Below are positions 8,032 through 16,326 of a stretch of 64,000 nt of DNA, piece by piece. The DNA is taken from assembly GCF_003001815.1 (NCBI RefSeq), contig NZ_PVMZ01000001.1, positions 310,001 to 374,000 on the forward strand. The letters run 5' to 3'. A model generated the notes under the pieces. The model was not told where the DNA came from and ran no database searches. It saw nothing but the letters and a program-made list of their open reading frames with translations. The first letter of the stretch is position 1, and every line of letters starts with the position of its first letter. Source of the DNA: Actinoplanes italicus. Its GTDB lineage: Bacteria > Actinomycetota > Actinomycetes > Mycobacteriales > Micromonosporaceae. The translations under genes and the position numbers were made by a program.

Positions 8032-9162
8032 CCGCGCCGCCTCACCACCGCCGTCCACCGCCGCCTCGATCGCCCGCGGAACATCGAGATCGGCCAGTAG
8101 GGCCGCGGTGACCGCAGCCGTGGCGTCGGCGTCACCGAGACGGCCGGCTGCCGCGTACAGCTGCTCGAGCCGGGCCGCCGCAGTGTCCAGATCGGCGGGG
8201 CGGTACTCCCACGCCGACCGCCACGGCCGGTCGAGCAGCAGCAGCCGCACCGCCGCCGGAGAATGCGCACCCAGCAGGTCCGCGACCAACGTCAGATTGC
8301 CGGTCGACTTGGCCATCTTGGCGCCGTCCTGGTGCACCGCGCCGACCTGCAGACGTGCCCGCGCGAACGGTGCCACCCCAGTTACCGCCTCGGCCATCGC
8401 CGCCTGATAGGCGTGGTGCGGGAAGACCAGGTCCTCCCCGCCGGCGAGCACGTCCACACTCGCGCCGAACACCGACAGGGCCATCGCCGCGCATTCCGCG
8501 TGCCACCCCGGCCGGCCCGGACCCCACGGGCTCGGCCACGCCGGCTCACCGGCACCCGACGGCCGCCACACCGCCACGTCGAACGGATCATCACGACGAG
8601 GGTCCTGCGGGTCGTCGCCGTACTCGGCGCACCGCGCGAGCGCCTCCTCACGCGACAACCCGGACCGGGCCGCGACCTCGGCACCCCGGAAGTACACGAA
8701 ACCGTCCCGCAGATACCCGGCACCGCCGGCCAGCAACGCCGCAGCGAGCTGCTGCACCGCTTCGACGTGATGCCGGGCTCGTGGCTCGTGCGCCGGACGG
8801 CGCACGAGCAACGCCGTCATGTCCTTGTCGAACAAGAACTCCTGCTGCAACGCGAACTGATCGACGTCACTACCGCGCGCCCCCGCCGCCCTGGTCAGCA
8901 CATCATCGACATCGGTGACGTTACGGCTAGCGACCGTGACGACCCCGCACAGCCGCCACACCGACGCCAGCAGATCCGACCACACGAACGTCGCCGCGTG
9001 CCCCAGATGCGTCACGTCGTACGGCGTGATCCCGCACGTGTACACCCGCGCCGTACCAACCACCGGCACCGCCACACCCGCCAGCCGCAACACCGCCCCC
9101 TCACCCTCACCTCGGGCGAGACCGAACGACGAAACCGGGGCAGCCACGCTGTACGACGTCAT
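8002..9162 (-). CDS. MshC/CysS-like cysteine ligase (class I synthetase fold)
   Basis: 386 residues from ATG at 9162 (MTSYSVAAPV); ATG at 9177 is possible. Class I motifs: HLGHA in YTCGITPYDVTHLGHA, and KMAKSTGN for KMSKS. The zinc ligands expected of MshC/CysS are in place: Cys of YTCG, Cys of WHAEC, and FPHH. Length and the short C-terminus fit MshC (ligates cysteine to glucosaminyl-inositol in mycothiol synthesis) rather than full CysS, which has an anticodon domain. Its place inside a sulfur island suggests a paralogue serving persulfide or mycothiol supply; a chromosomal mshC is expected elsewhere (inferred). It converges on the ICMT-like gene with a 30-base overlap. Confidence 0.75.
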   Translation of the reverse strand: MTSYSVAAPVSSFGLARGEGEGAVLRLAGVAVPVVGTARVYTCGITPYDVTHLGHAATFVWSDLLASVWRLCGVVTVASRNVTDVDDVLTRAAGARGSDVDQFALQQEFLFDKDMTALLVRRPAHEPRARHHVEAVQQLAAALLAGGAGYLRDGFVYFRGAEVAARSGLSREEALARCAEYGDDPQDPRRDDPFDVAVWRPSGAGEPAWPSPWGPGRPGWHAECAAMALSVFGASVDVLAGGEDLVFPHHAYQAAMAEAVTGVAPFARARLQVGAVHQDGAKMAKSTGNLTLVADLLGAHSPAAVRLLLLDRPWRSAWEYRPADLDTAAARLEQLYAAAGRLGDADATAAVTAALLADLDVPRAIEAAVDGGGEAARLLLRVLALA

Positions 9163-9329
9163 GGCCCCATCATGCATCCACCGACGCGGCCTGTGCTGTC
9201 ACACCAGCTTCGTCCGCCACCAGGGCCGGCGGCCGAGCCGGGCCCAGCCTGGCTCAAAGGCGTGAGCGTCGTGGGCTCGCCGCCCGTCCTCTCGGACACC
9301 CGGCGCACGCACCAGGAACTACTTCGTTC

Positions 9330-10196
9330 TCATCGGCCGGTGCCCGCTTCGCTGCTGTGGTTATCCTCGGCGGGCAGCGCCGCCGGCGGATCGGTCGCCG
9401 GTCGCCCAGACTGGCGGGAGGCGATCAGGAAAGCCACCGCGGTGAGAAACACGATGATCGAGGTCCACACGTTGAGCCGCAGACCCAGGATGTGGTTGAC
9501 GTCGTCGACCCGCAACGACTCCACCCAGACCCGTCCCAGGGTGTAGGCGGCAATGTAGAGCGCGAAGACCCGGCTGCCGGTGAGCCGGAATCGTTTCTCG
9601 GCCCAGATGAGCAGGAAGAAGATCCCCACGCACCACAGCGACTCGTACAGAAAGGTGGGGTGGTAGAGGGCGACGTCGGGGGTGCCGGCGGGACGGTTGC
9701 CGGGATCGATGAGCAGCGCCCAGGGCACGGTGGTGGGGCCGCCGAAGAGCTCCTGGTTGAAGTAGTTGCCCCATCTGCCGATCGCTTGGGCGAGGACCAG
9801 CCCGGGGGCCACCGCACCGGCGAACGCGGCCAGCGAGATGCCGCGCCGGCGGCAGCCGATCCAGGTACCGACGGCACCGAGCGCAACGGCCCCCCAGATC
9901 CCGAGGCCCCCTTGCCAGACGTACAGGGCCGCGATCGGGTTCCGGCCTGGCGCGAAGTACAGCTGCGGATCGGTGATCACGTGGTACAAGCGCCCACCGA
10001 TGATGCCGAACGGTACGGCCCACACCGCGACGTCGATGACGTCCTCGGCCCTACCCGACCGCGCAACCCAGCGTCGCTGAGTGATCACGACCGCCACGAC
10101 GATACCCAGAAGGATGCACAGCGCATACGCCCGCACCGGGAACGGGCCCAGGTGCCACACCCCCTGCGACGGACTGGGCAGGTAGGCGAGACTCAT
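9330..10196 (-). CDS. lgt: Prolipoprotein diacylglyceryl transferase
   Basis: 288 residues; start ATG at 10196 (MSLAYLPSPSQ) chosen because the upstream extension lacks family features. It transfers diacylglycerol from phosphatidylglycerol to the lipobox cysteine of prolipoproteins in the membrane. Seven hydrophobic segments, the Lgt signature GRWGNYFNQELFGGPT near 140-155, and HPTFLYESLW further on. It lies between the MshC-like ligase and a dioxygenase/rhodanese gene, an odd place for lgt; actinobacteria often have more than one copy. Whether it serves a lipoprotein of the island is unknown. Confidence 0.88.
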   Translation of the reverse strand: MSLAYLPSPSQGVWHLGPFPVRAYALCILLGIVVAVVITQRRWVARSGRAEDVIDVAVWAVPFGIIGGRLYHVITDPQLYFAPGRNPIAALYVWQGGLGIWGAVALGAVGTWIGCRRRGISLAAFAGAVAPGLVLAQAIGRWGNYFNQELFGGPTTVPWALLIDPGNRPAGTPDVALYHPTFLYESLWCVGIFFLLIWAEKRFRLTGSRVFALYIAAYTLGRVWVESLRVDDVNHILGLRLNVWTSIIVFLTAVAFLIASRQSGRPATDPPAALPAEDNHSSEAGTGR

Positions 10197-10697
10197 CGAT
10201 TCCTCCACCCGCGTTCGCGGTATCTGCCGGTCCCGCCACCGGGAGCGATCACCGCCCAGTATCGACGGCGGCCCCCTCAACACAGCGTCCGGGTCCGGCC
10301 AGGCGCAAGAGCCTCGCGACGACCGATGGAACAGCCGCGGCCGGGTGACACGGCAACGACAGGCGAGGCCGATCGGGCGTCACACGCGGAGGCCGCCGCA
10401 CGATCCCGAAGCCGGTGGGCGTTGCGGTAGCAGCGATAGCGACCTGCTCGTGAGAGCCGCCACCGCGCCGGTTGCCGTCCTCCTCCGGTCGCTGCTCAAA
10501 GCTCCCATTGCCTCCACAAGCAGCCGAGAGCGGGCAGCCGCAACGGGACCGTGAGAATCGACGGTCGCCGTTCGGGCATGGCCTTGGCCGGCATCGCACC
10601 TCGGCTGCCGCCGCCCCGCTGGCCGTCTACCTGCTCGCCCGCGCCCCGCGCCGTCCGTCCGCAGCGGTGACGCGACGGCACGTCTGGCGGTGACGGG
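10197..10697. other. Intergenic stretch without a recognisable gene
   Basis: Five hundred bases between lgt and the next MBL/rhodanese gene. Open frames here have no family features and are likely chance frames in GC-rich DNA. It may hold the lgt promoter. No clear CstR-type palindrome was seen. Confidence 0.4.
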
Positions 10698-12083
10698 TCA
10701 GACCGCGGCGGGCGCGGCCGTGAGCTGCCAGGCGGCGTAGCCGCCGAGCAGGTCGGAGGTGTCCGGGTGGCCGGTGGTGCGCAGCAGGCTCGCGGCGACC
10801 GACGAGCGGTAGCCGCCTGCGCAGTGCACGACGACCGGCCGGTCGTCGGGAATCTCGGTGAGGCGGCGGGGCAGTTCGGCCAGGGGGATGTGTGCCGAGC
10901 CGTCGATCGCGCCGTTCTCGCGTTCGCCGGCGGTCCGGACGTCGAGGATCACGGGTGGCTGCGGGCTGTCGAGGGCGGTGCGCAGGTCGGCGGCGGTGAC
11001 CCGGCTGGCGCGGGTGAGGTCGGATGCCATCTGCGGCAGGGCGGTCTCGGGTTCGCCCAGGTAGCCGAGAACCCGGTCGAAGCCGATGCGGGCCAGGCGG
11101 ATGACGATCTCCTCAGCACGGTCCGGGTCGGCGACCACGAGCAGCGTGTCGCCGGGCTGGGCGACGGTGCCGGCGGTCTCGGCGAACCGGCCGTCGGCCG
11201 GGATGTTCAGCGCACCCTTGAGGTGTCCGGCGGCGTAGTCGTGCGGGTCGCGGGCGTCGATGACGATGGCGCCCGCCGCGCGGGCGGCGGCGAAGTCGGT
11301 GACGTTCAGCGCCTGCGGGCCGGTGGTGTGGTCGAACAGGTCGCGGGCCTGGCGGTTGAGGGCGGCGTCGAAGGCGAAGTAGCCGGGGGCGGTGGGCTGT
11401 CCGGCGGTGACCAGGGTGAGGAACTGCTCGACGCTCATCGGGGCGCAGGCGTAGTTGGTGCGGCGCTGTTCGCCGATGGTGGACTGTCGTTCGGTGGACA
11501 GGTTCTTGCCGCAGGCGGATCCGGCGCCGTGGGCGGGGAACACCCGCACCTCGTCCGGCAGAGCCATGAGTTTGCGCTGCACGCTGTCGTAGAGCATCCG
11601 GCCGAGTTCGTCGGCGGTCACTCCGGTGGAGGCGAGCAGGTCGGGCCGGCCGACGTCGCCGATGAACAGGGCGTCGCCGGTCAGCACGCCGTGCGGCACG
11701 GTGTCAGTGGCGTGTTCGTAGACGAGCACGCTGATCGACTCCGGGGTGTGGCCGGGGGTTTCCAGGATCTGCAGGGTGACGTCGCCGAGGCTGATGCGCT
11801 CGCCGTCGGCGAGTTTGCGGATCTCGTATTCGGTGTCGGCGCGCTGGCCGTAGCCGATCCAGGCGCCGGTGGCCGCGGCGACTTCGAGGTGACCGGCGAG
11901 GAAGTCGGCGTGGAAGTGGGTGTTGATGACCCCGACGATGCTCAGCCCGTGGGTGCGGGCGTCGGCGAGGTATTCGCCGATGTCGCGGCGCGGGTCGACG
12001 AGCACCGCCTGGCCGGTGGTCTCGTCGGCGATCAGGTACGACGCCTGCGACAGGCAGTCGAGGTAGTACTGCGTGAACAGCAT
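10698..12083 (-). CDS. MBL-fold persulfide dioxygenase-like protein with two rhodanese domains (copy 2)
   Basis: 461 residues from ATG at 12083, with CGGAG upstream. The MBL domain has THFHAD at 55-60, LETPGHTPES and VFPAHGAGSACGKN (Cys-containing, as in BlaRho/CstB-type proteins). The first rhodanese has VIDARDPHDYAAGHL but no active Cys (LLVVADPDR); the second has CAGGYRSS with Cys421. This is the layout of CstB-like persulfide dioxygenase-sulfurtransferases, which turn thiol persulfide into thiosulfate. It follows the 12125-12496 rhodanese and a CstR-type operator at 12557, so it is probably derepressed by persulfide. It differs from the two mutually similar copies at 3439 and 14074. Confidence 0.85.
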   Translation of the reverse strand: MLFTQYYLDCLSQASYLIADETTGQAVLVDPRRDIGEYLADARTHGLSIVGVINTHFHADFLAGHLEVAAATGAWIGYGQRADTEYEIRKLADGERISLGDVTLQILETPGHTPESISVLVYEHATDTVPHGVLTGDALFIGDVGRPDLLASTGVTADELGRMLYDSVQRKLMALPDEVRVFPAHGAGSACGKNLSTERQSTIGEQRRTNYACAPMSVEQFLTLVTAGQPTAPGYFAFDAALNRQARDLFDHTTGPQALNVTDFAAARAAGAIVIDARDPHDYAAGHLKGALNIPADGRFAETAGTVAQPGDTLLVVADPDRAEEIVIRLARIGFDRVLGYLGEPETALPQMASDLTRASRVTAADLRTALDSPQPPVILDVRTAGERENGAIDGSAHIPLAELPRRLTEIPDDRPVVVHCAGGYRSSVAASLLRTTGHPDTSDLLGGYAAWQLTAAPAAV

Positions 12084-12124
12084 GGTCAACTCCGGTGGTC
12101 GGTGGGGTGGGGTCTCGGGGTGGG

Positions 12125-12496
12125 TCAGGCGAGCCGGCCGGGGCGGCCGCCCTTGGCCTGCAGCGGCATCCCGGCGCTGGTCCAGGCGCGCAGGCCGCCG
12201 GTGAGGTCGTGGACCTGCCGGCCGTCGCGGGCGAGCAGGGCGGCGGCCTGCCGGGAGCGGGCCCCGGACCGGCAGACGGTGATCACGGGCCGGTCGGCCG
12301 GCACGTCGGCGAGGCGGGAGGCGACCTGGCCGAGCGGGATGTGCCGGGCCCGCGGGGCGTGCCCGGCGTGCCACTCCGCGGGTTCGCGGACGTCGAGCAG
12401 CACTGCCCCGTCGGCGATCAGCGCGGCGGCCTGCTGCGGGTCCACGGACCGGTACGGCTTGCGGAACAGCTTGGTGAGCAGCGCGGCTACGGGCAT
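12125..12496 (-). CDS. Single-domain rhodanese
   Basis: 123 residues from ATG at 12496, AAGGGG upstream. One rhodanese domain: VLLDVREPAEWHAGHAPRA and active loop CRSGARS with Cys75. It is the first gene after the palindromic operator at 12557-12574 and is followed 41 bases later by the MBL/rhodanese fusion, so the two form a short operon. The sequence is close to the 5710-6051 rhodanese, consistent with duplication inside the island. Confidence 0.85.
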   Translation of the reverse strand: MPVAALLTKLFRKPYRSVDPQQAAALIADGAVLLDVREPAEWHAGHAPRARHIPLGQVASRLADVPADRPVITVCRSGARSRQAAALLARDGRQVHDLTGGLRAWTSAGMPLQAKGGRPGRLA

Positions 12497-12556
12497 CGGA
12501 ATCCCCTTGGGTCTTTGAGTGGAGTGGCAGGTGCGGGCCTGGCACCTTTCCTATCG

Positions 12557-12574
12557 GATACCCCTGGGGGTATC
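12557..12574. promoter_or_regulatory. CstR/CsoR-type operator (1 of 3)
   Basis: GATACCCC-TG-GGGGTATC is a perfect 8-bp inverted repeat with a 2-bp centre. It matches the operator type of CsoR/CstR tetrameric repressors. It lies 61 bases upstream of the rhodanese start at 12496 and about 47 bases past the TauE stop at 12621. Two similar sites are at 15831 and 16213, next to genes of the same island, including the repressor itself. Confidence 0.75.
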
Positions 12575-12620
12575 TGAGGAAGACAGTTGTGGTGTGCGCC
12601 GCAACGCGGGGAAGCGCGGG

Positions 12621-13397
12621 TCAGGCCGTGACGGGGTTGATGATCGCCTGGATGGCGACGAACGCGGCGATGGCGATGACGAGCCAGGCGAAGGCGCGTT
12701 GCAGCCGCCGGGTGGGCAGCCGGCCGGCGATCCGGCCGGCCGCGAGGGAGCCGGTGACGGCGGCGAGGGTGAACGCCGCGGCGATGCGGTAGTCGATGGC
12801 CGTGTCGCCGGCGTGTGCGGCGAATCCGGCGGCCGAGTTGACGACGATGATGACCAGCGAGGTGGCGACGGCGGCCGACATGCTCAGACCGAGCAGCAGC
12901 ACCAGGGCGGGAATGATGAGGAAGCCGCCTCCGACGCCGAACAGGCCGGTGAGGAAGCCGACGCCCAGGCCCGCGGCGATGGACTTGGGGAGGCAGCCAC
13001 GCCAGTTGATACCGCCGCCGGGCAGGGCGCAGTCGCCGCCGGAGTCGTCGGTGCCGCCCAACATCCGCCACCCGGCGACCACCATCAGCACGGCGAAACC
13101 GGCCAAAACCAGCCGCGGGTCGAGCAGCCGGTTGACGGCGGCACCGGCGAACGCCGCGGCGGCGCCGGTGCCGCCGACGATCCCGGCGATGCGCCACTGC
13201 ACCAACCCGGCCCTCAAGCGCGGGAGCAGGGCGGTGGCCGACGAGATGCCGACCACCAGCAGCGAGGTGGGCACGGCCGCGGCAAGGCTCAGGCCGGCGC
13301 CGTAGACCAGGGCGGGTACGGCGAGGATCGAGCCGCCGCCGCCGAGCAGGCCCAGCAGGACCCCGATCAGGGCACCGAACCCGACCGCCGCGATCAT
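12621..13397 (-). CDS. TauE/SafE-family sulfite/anion exporter (copy 2)
   Basis: 258 residues, ATG at 13397. Two repeats with glycine-rich starts: GVLLGLLGGGGSILAVPALV and FLTGLFGVGGGFLIIPALVL, each followed by hydrophobic helices. A cysteine-bearing loop (GGDCALPGG and WRGCLPK) joins the halves. The likely role is export of sulfite or another sulfur oxyanion. It is transcribed after the rhodanese-DUF2892 gene; a perfect 16-bp hairpin ends seven bases before its ATG and may control expression. It is not followed closely by the next operon, which has its own operator. Confidence 0.8.
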   Translation of the reverse strand: MIAAVGFGALIGVLLGLLGGGGSILAVPALVYGAGLSLAAAVPTSLLVVGISSATALLPRLRAGLVQWRIAGIVGGTGAAAAFAGAAVNRLLDPRLVLAGFAVLMVVAGWRMLGGTDDSGGDCALPGGGINWRGCLPKSIAAGLGVGFLTGLFGVGGGFLIIPALVLLLGLSMSAAVATSLVIIVVNSAAGFAAHAGDTAIDYRIAAAFTLAAVTGSLAAGRIAGRLPTRRLQRAFAWLVIAIAAFVAIQAIINPVTA

Positions 13398-13403
13398 GTA
13401 GGC

Positions 13404-13446
13404 CCATCCGCTTGCGGCCGACCCGAAGCAGGCCGCAAGCGGATGG
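13404..13446 (-). terminator. Perfect 16-bp hairpin just upstream of the TauE start
   Basis: Arms at 13404-13419 and 13431-13446 are exactly complementary, with an 11-base loop. It has no T-run, so it may act as a terminator or attenuator for the rhodanese-DUF2892 gene (stop at 13467), or hide the TauE ribosome binding site, which would fall in the right arm. Structure is seen; role is inferred. Confidence 0.55.
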
Positions 13447-13466
13447 CGCGGAGACCCGGCATCGGA

Positions 13467-14054
13467 TTACCGCCGGTCGCCGGTCAGGGCGGTGACGACC
13501 TGGTCGAGGTCGGTGCGGGGGCCACGGTTGTACGGCAGCTTGGACAGCAGCATGCCCATGGCGCAGGTGTTGCTCAGCGCCGCGAACGTCAGGCCGGCGC
13601 CGATGAATGCGGCCACCCACTTCACCGGCTCGAACAAGGTGCTGGCCAGCACCGCGAGCAGGACGATGCTGCCGGCGACCAGACGGACCTGCCGTTCCAA
13701 ATCCCAGCGGGGTGTGCCGGTGGTGACCGGCGCCTGGGCGGCCTGCCAGGCGGCGATGCCGCCGGTGAGCACCCGCAGGTTCGGCAGACCCGCCCCGGCG
13801 AGGGCCTGCTCGGCCTGGCCGGCGCGTTGCCCGGAGCGGCAGACCAGCACGACCTGCTCGTCGAGGTGATTGCGCAGTTCGTCGCGGTGCTCGCGTAGCA
13901 GGTCGAGCGGCACGTTGTAGGAGCCGGGGATGTGCGCGGTCTCGAACTCGGCCGGGGTGCGCACGTCGATCAGCCGCGGCGTGTGGCCGGTGGCGAGCAG
14001 GTGCTGCAGGGCGGGGACGTCGAGGGCGGCGGGGGTACTGGTGGGCGTGGTCAT
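13467..14054 (-). CDS. Rhodanese with C-terminal DUF2892 membrane segment (YgaP-like), copy 2
   Basis: 195 residues from ATG at 14054, with AGGAGC upstream. Rhodanese part: LIDVRTPAEFETAHI and active loop CRSGQRA with Cys72. C-terminal DUF2892 part: WDLERQVRLVAGSIVL, two hydrophobic segments, and LSNTCAMGMLLSKLPYN. It is the same layout as 6912-7496 and presumably a membrane-tethered sulfurtransferase. It follows the 14074 dioxygenase/rhodanese gene by 19 bases on the minus strand, so the two are likely co-transcribed. Confidence 0.85.
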   Translation of the reverse strand: MTTPTSTPAALDVPALQHLLATGHTPRLIDVRTPAEFETAHIPGSYNVPLDLLREHRDELRNHLDEQVVLVCRSGQRAGQAEQALAGAGLPNLRVLTGGIAAWQAAQAPVTTGTPRWDLERQVRLVAGSIVLLAVLASTLFEPVKWVAAFIGAGLTFAALSNTCAMGMLLSKLPYNRGPRTDLDQVVTALTGDRR

Positions 14055-14073
14055 CGGGTGCGGTGCTCCTGTT

Positions 14074-15468
14074 TCAGTTTCCGGGGACAATGGGCAGGCC
14101 GGCGTCGGCGGCGGTCGGGTAGGCGTCGTCGATGTGCACGACTCGGTGGCCGGCCCGTTGCAGCAGGCTGGTGGCGGCCGCCGCGCGGTAGCCGGAGCCG
14201 CAGTGCACCCAGACGGTGCCGGCGGGCACATCAGCGAGCCGGTGCGGCAGGTCGGGCAGCGGGATGTGGACGGCGCCGTCGATGTGGTCGGTACGCCACT
14301 CGTTGCTCATCCGCACGTCGAGCAGCACGTCGACGCCCGGCAGACCGTGCGGCGGGGTGCCGGCGCGGGCGGCGGCCAGGTCGGCGAAGGTGGCCGTGGT
14401 GAGCTGAGTCAGGCGGGTGTCGTCGCCGCCGGCCCACTGCTCGGGGCTGCCGGTGGCCGCGGCGGCGGGCCGGTCGATGCCAATGCGGGCCAGTTCGCGC
14501 TGGGCGTCGGCGACCTGCTGCTCGCTGTCGCCGAGCAGGGTGATCGGTGCACCCCACGGGGCCATCCAGCCGAGCCAGGTCGACATCGGCCCGTCCAGAC
14601 CGAAACTCAGGGTTCCGGCCAGATGCCGGTCCGTGAACGCCTTGCGCGAGCGCAGGTCGACCACCCACTCGCCGTCCGCGATCCGGGTCGCGAGTTCCGC
14701 CGGGTCGGCGGCGGCGATCGGGGTGAGGTCGATCAGGTCCGCGCCGGCGGTGTTGCGGGCGCCCATGTGCGCGTAGTACGCCGGGTAGGCGTCCAGCCCG
14801 GCCAGGGTCTGGCCGACGAAGTCGTCGGTCTCCAGGCGCAGCGCCGGGTTGGCGGTGCGTTCCCGGCCGATCGTCGACTCCGGCGCGTCGGACTGGGTGG
14901 CGGAGCAGAAACTGCCGAAGCCGTGGGTCGGCCACACCTGCGCGCCGTCGGGCAGCAGGTCGGCCAGCCGCCGCACCGAGCTGTGCTGGTGCTCGGCGAG
15001 GGTGTGGGCGTGCTGTTTGCCGAGCAGGTCGGTGCGCCCGGTGGTGCCGAACAGCAGCGATCCGCCGGTGAACACCCCGACCGGCCCGTCGGTGTCGTCC
15101 AGGATGTACGACAGGTGGTGGAAGGTGTGCCCGGGCGTGGCCACCACCCGCAGCCCCATCCCTGCCGACACGCTGACCTCGTCACCGTCGGCCACCGGCC
15201 GCCGCTCGAAGCCGACCTCGTCATTTGCTGCGACCAGGTAGGTGGCGCCGGTCAGCTGGGCGAGGGCCAGGCCACCGGAGACGTAGTCGTTGTGCAAGTG
15301 CGTCTCGGCGACGTGGGTGATCCGCACGCCGAGCCGGCCGGCCAGGGCCAGGATCCGGTCTATGTCACGTTGCGGGTCCACCACGATCGCGACCTGCCCG
15401 TCGTGGGCCAGGTAGCTGCGGTCACCCAGGGACGAGGTCTGCACGACCTCCACACTCAGCTCAGTCAC
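14074..15468 (-). CDS. MBL-fold persulfide dioxygenase fused to two rhodanese domains (copy 3)
   Basis: 464 residues, GTG at 15468, with GAGGAG upstream. The MBL domain has THLHNDY at 56-62, ATPGHTFHH and PTHGFGSFC. The first rhodanese lacks Cys (LLGDSEQQ); the second has CGSGYRAA with Cys423. It is a close paralogue of 3439-4794 (same domain order, same HNDYVSGG and PTHGFGSFC stretches), unlike copy 2. Predicted to oxidise thiol persulfide to sulfite and shuttle sulfane sulfur. It sits between the 15504 rhodanese and the rhodanese-DUF2892 gene in what looks like one minus-strand operon led by the operator at 15831. Confidence 0.85.
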   Translation of the reverse strand: MTELSVEVVQTSSLGDRSYLAHDGQVAIVVDPQRDIDRILALAGRLGVRITHVAETHLHNDYVSGGLALAQLTGATYLVAANDEVGFERRPVADGDEVSVSAGMGLRVVATPGHTFHHLSYILDDTDGPVGVFTGGSLLFGTTGRTDLLGKQHAHTLAEHQHSSVRRLADLLPDGAQVWPTHGFGSFCSATQSDAPESTIGRERTANPALRLETDDFVGQTLAGLDAYPAYYAHMGARNTAGADLIDLTPIAAADPAELATRIADGEWVVDLRSRKAFTDRHLAGTLSFGLDGPMSTWLGWMAPWGAPITLLGDSEQQVADAQRELARIGIDRPAAAATGSPEQWAGGDDTRLTQLTTATFADLAAARAGTPPHGLPGVDVLLDVRMSNEWRTDHIDGAVHIPLPDLPHRLADVPAGTVWVHCGSGYRAAAATSLLQRAGHRVVHIDDAYPTAADAGLPIVPGN

Positions 15469-15503
15469 GTGTTCTCATCTCCTCGTTCGAAGGCGGATCG
15501 GGT

Positions 15504-15812
15504 TCAGCGGCCGGTCTCGACCGGGTGCCCGGCCCGCTGCCAGGCCTCGGTGCCACCGGCGAGGGACTGCACCCGGGCACCGGCCGCATCCAGCAGCTGC
15601 GCGGCGGTCAGGCTGCGGGCCCCGGACTGGCACACCGTCACCACGTCCTGGCCGGCATACCGGGCGGCGACCGCGTCCAACTGGTCGAGGGGCACGTTCA
15701 CCGCGCCCGGGAGGTGACCATCGGCGTACTCGCCGGGGCCGCGGACATCCAGCAGCACCCCGCCGGTGCCGTCGCGGCGCAACTCTTCCACCTGAATCTG
15801 TCGCACAGTCAT
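15504..15812 (-). CDS. Single-domain rhodanese
   Basis: 102 residues from ATG at 15812. LLDVRGPGEYADGHLPGA and active loop CQSGARS with Cys61. It is the promoter-proximal gene after the palindrome at 15831-15850, 18 bases from the start codon, so a bound repressor would block transcription directly. It is followed by the dioxygenase/rhodanese fusion and the DUF2892 rhodanese. A cytoplasmic sulfur carrier by family. Confidence 0.85.
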   Translation of the reverse strand: MTVRQIQVEELRRDGTGGVLLDVRGPGEYADGHLPGAVNVPLDQLDAVAARYAGQDVVTVCQSGARSLTAAQLLDAAGARVQSLAGGTEAWQRAGHPVETGR

Positions 15813-15830
15813 GTCGCCACTCCCGTCAGT

Positions 15831-15850
15831 GCATACCCCAGGGGGTATGC
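15831..15850. promoter_or_regulatory. CstR/CsoR-type operator (2 of 3)
   Basis: GCATACCCC-AG-GGGGTATGC, a perfect 9-bp inverted repeat with a 2-bp centre. It lies 18 bases upstream of the rhodanese start at 15812 and 69 bases downstream of the CstR-like gene's stop. Same core as the sites at 12557 and 16213. Confidence 0.78.
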
Positions 15851-15918
15851 GAAAGGCGTAATACGGTCAAGGTCTCGCCGAGCCCACCGCCCTTTGCGGG
15901 GCGATCACCTCGGGTGGA

Positions 15919-16228
<310 letters not shown>

Positions 16229-16326
16229 CAGTTCGGGCCGGGCGGTGACCCGCATCGCACCCCAGGACCTCTGCTCGACGCCCTCGGCACCGTGACCAGA
16301 CGCTCGCGGCCTACCGCCACGACGCG

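Noticed and set aside
10767..12518. 583-codon plus-strand frame opposite the second MBL/rhodanese gene
   Set aside because: Antisense shadow; the minus-strand gene has clear catalytic motifs.
13930..15717. 595-codon plus-strand frame
   Set aside because: Shadow of the third dioxygenase/rhodanese gene and its neighbours.
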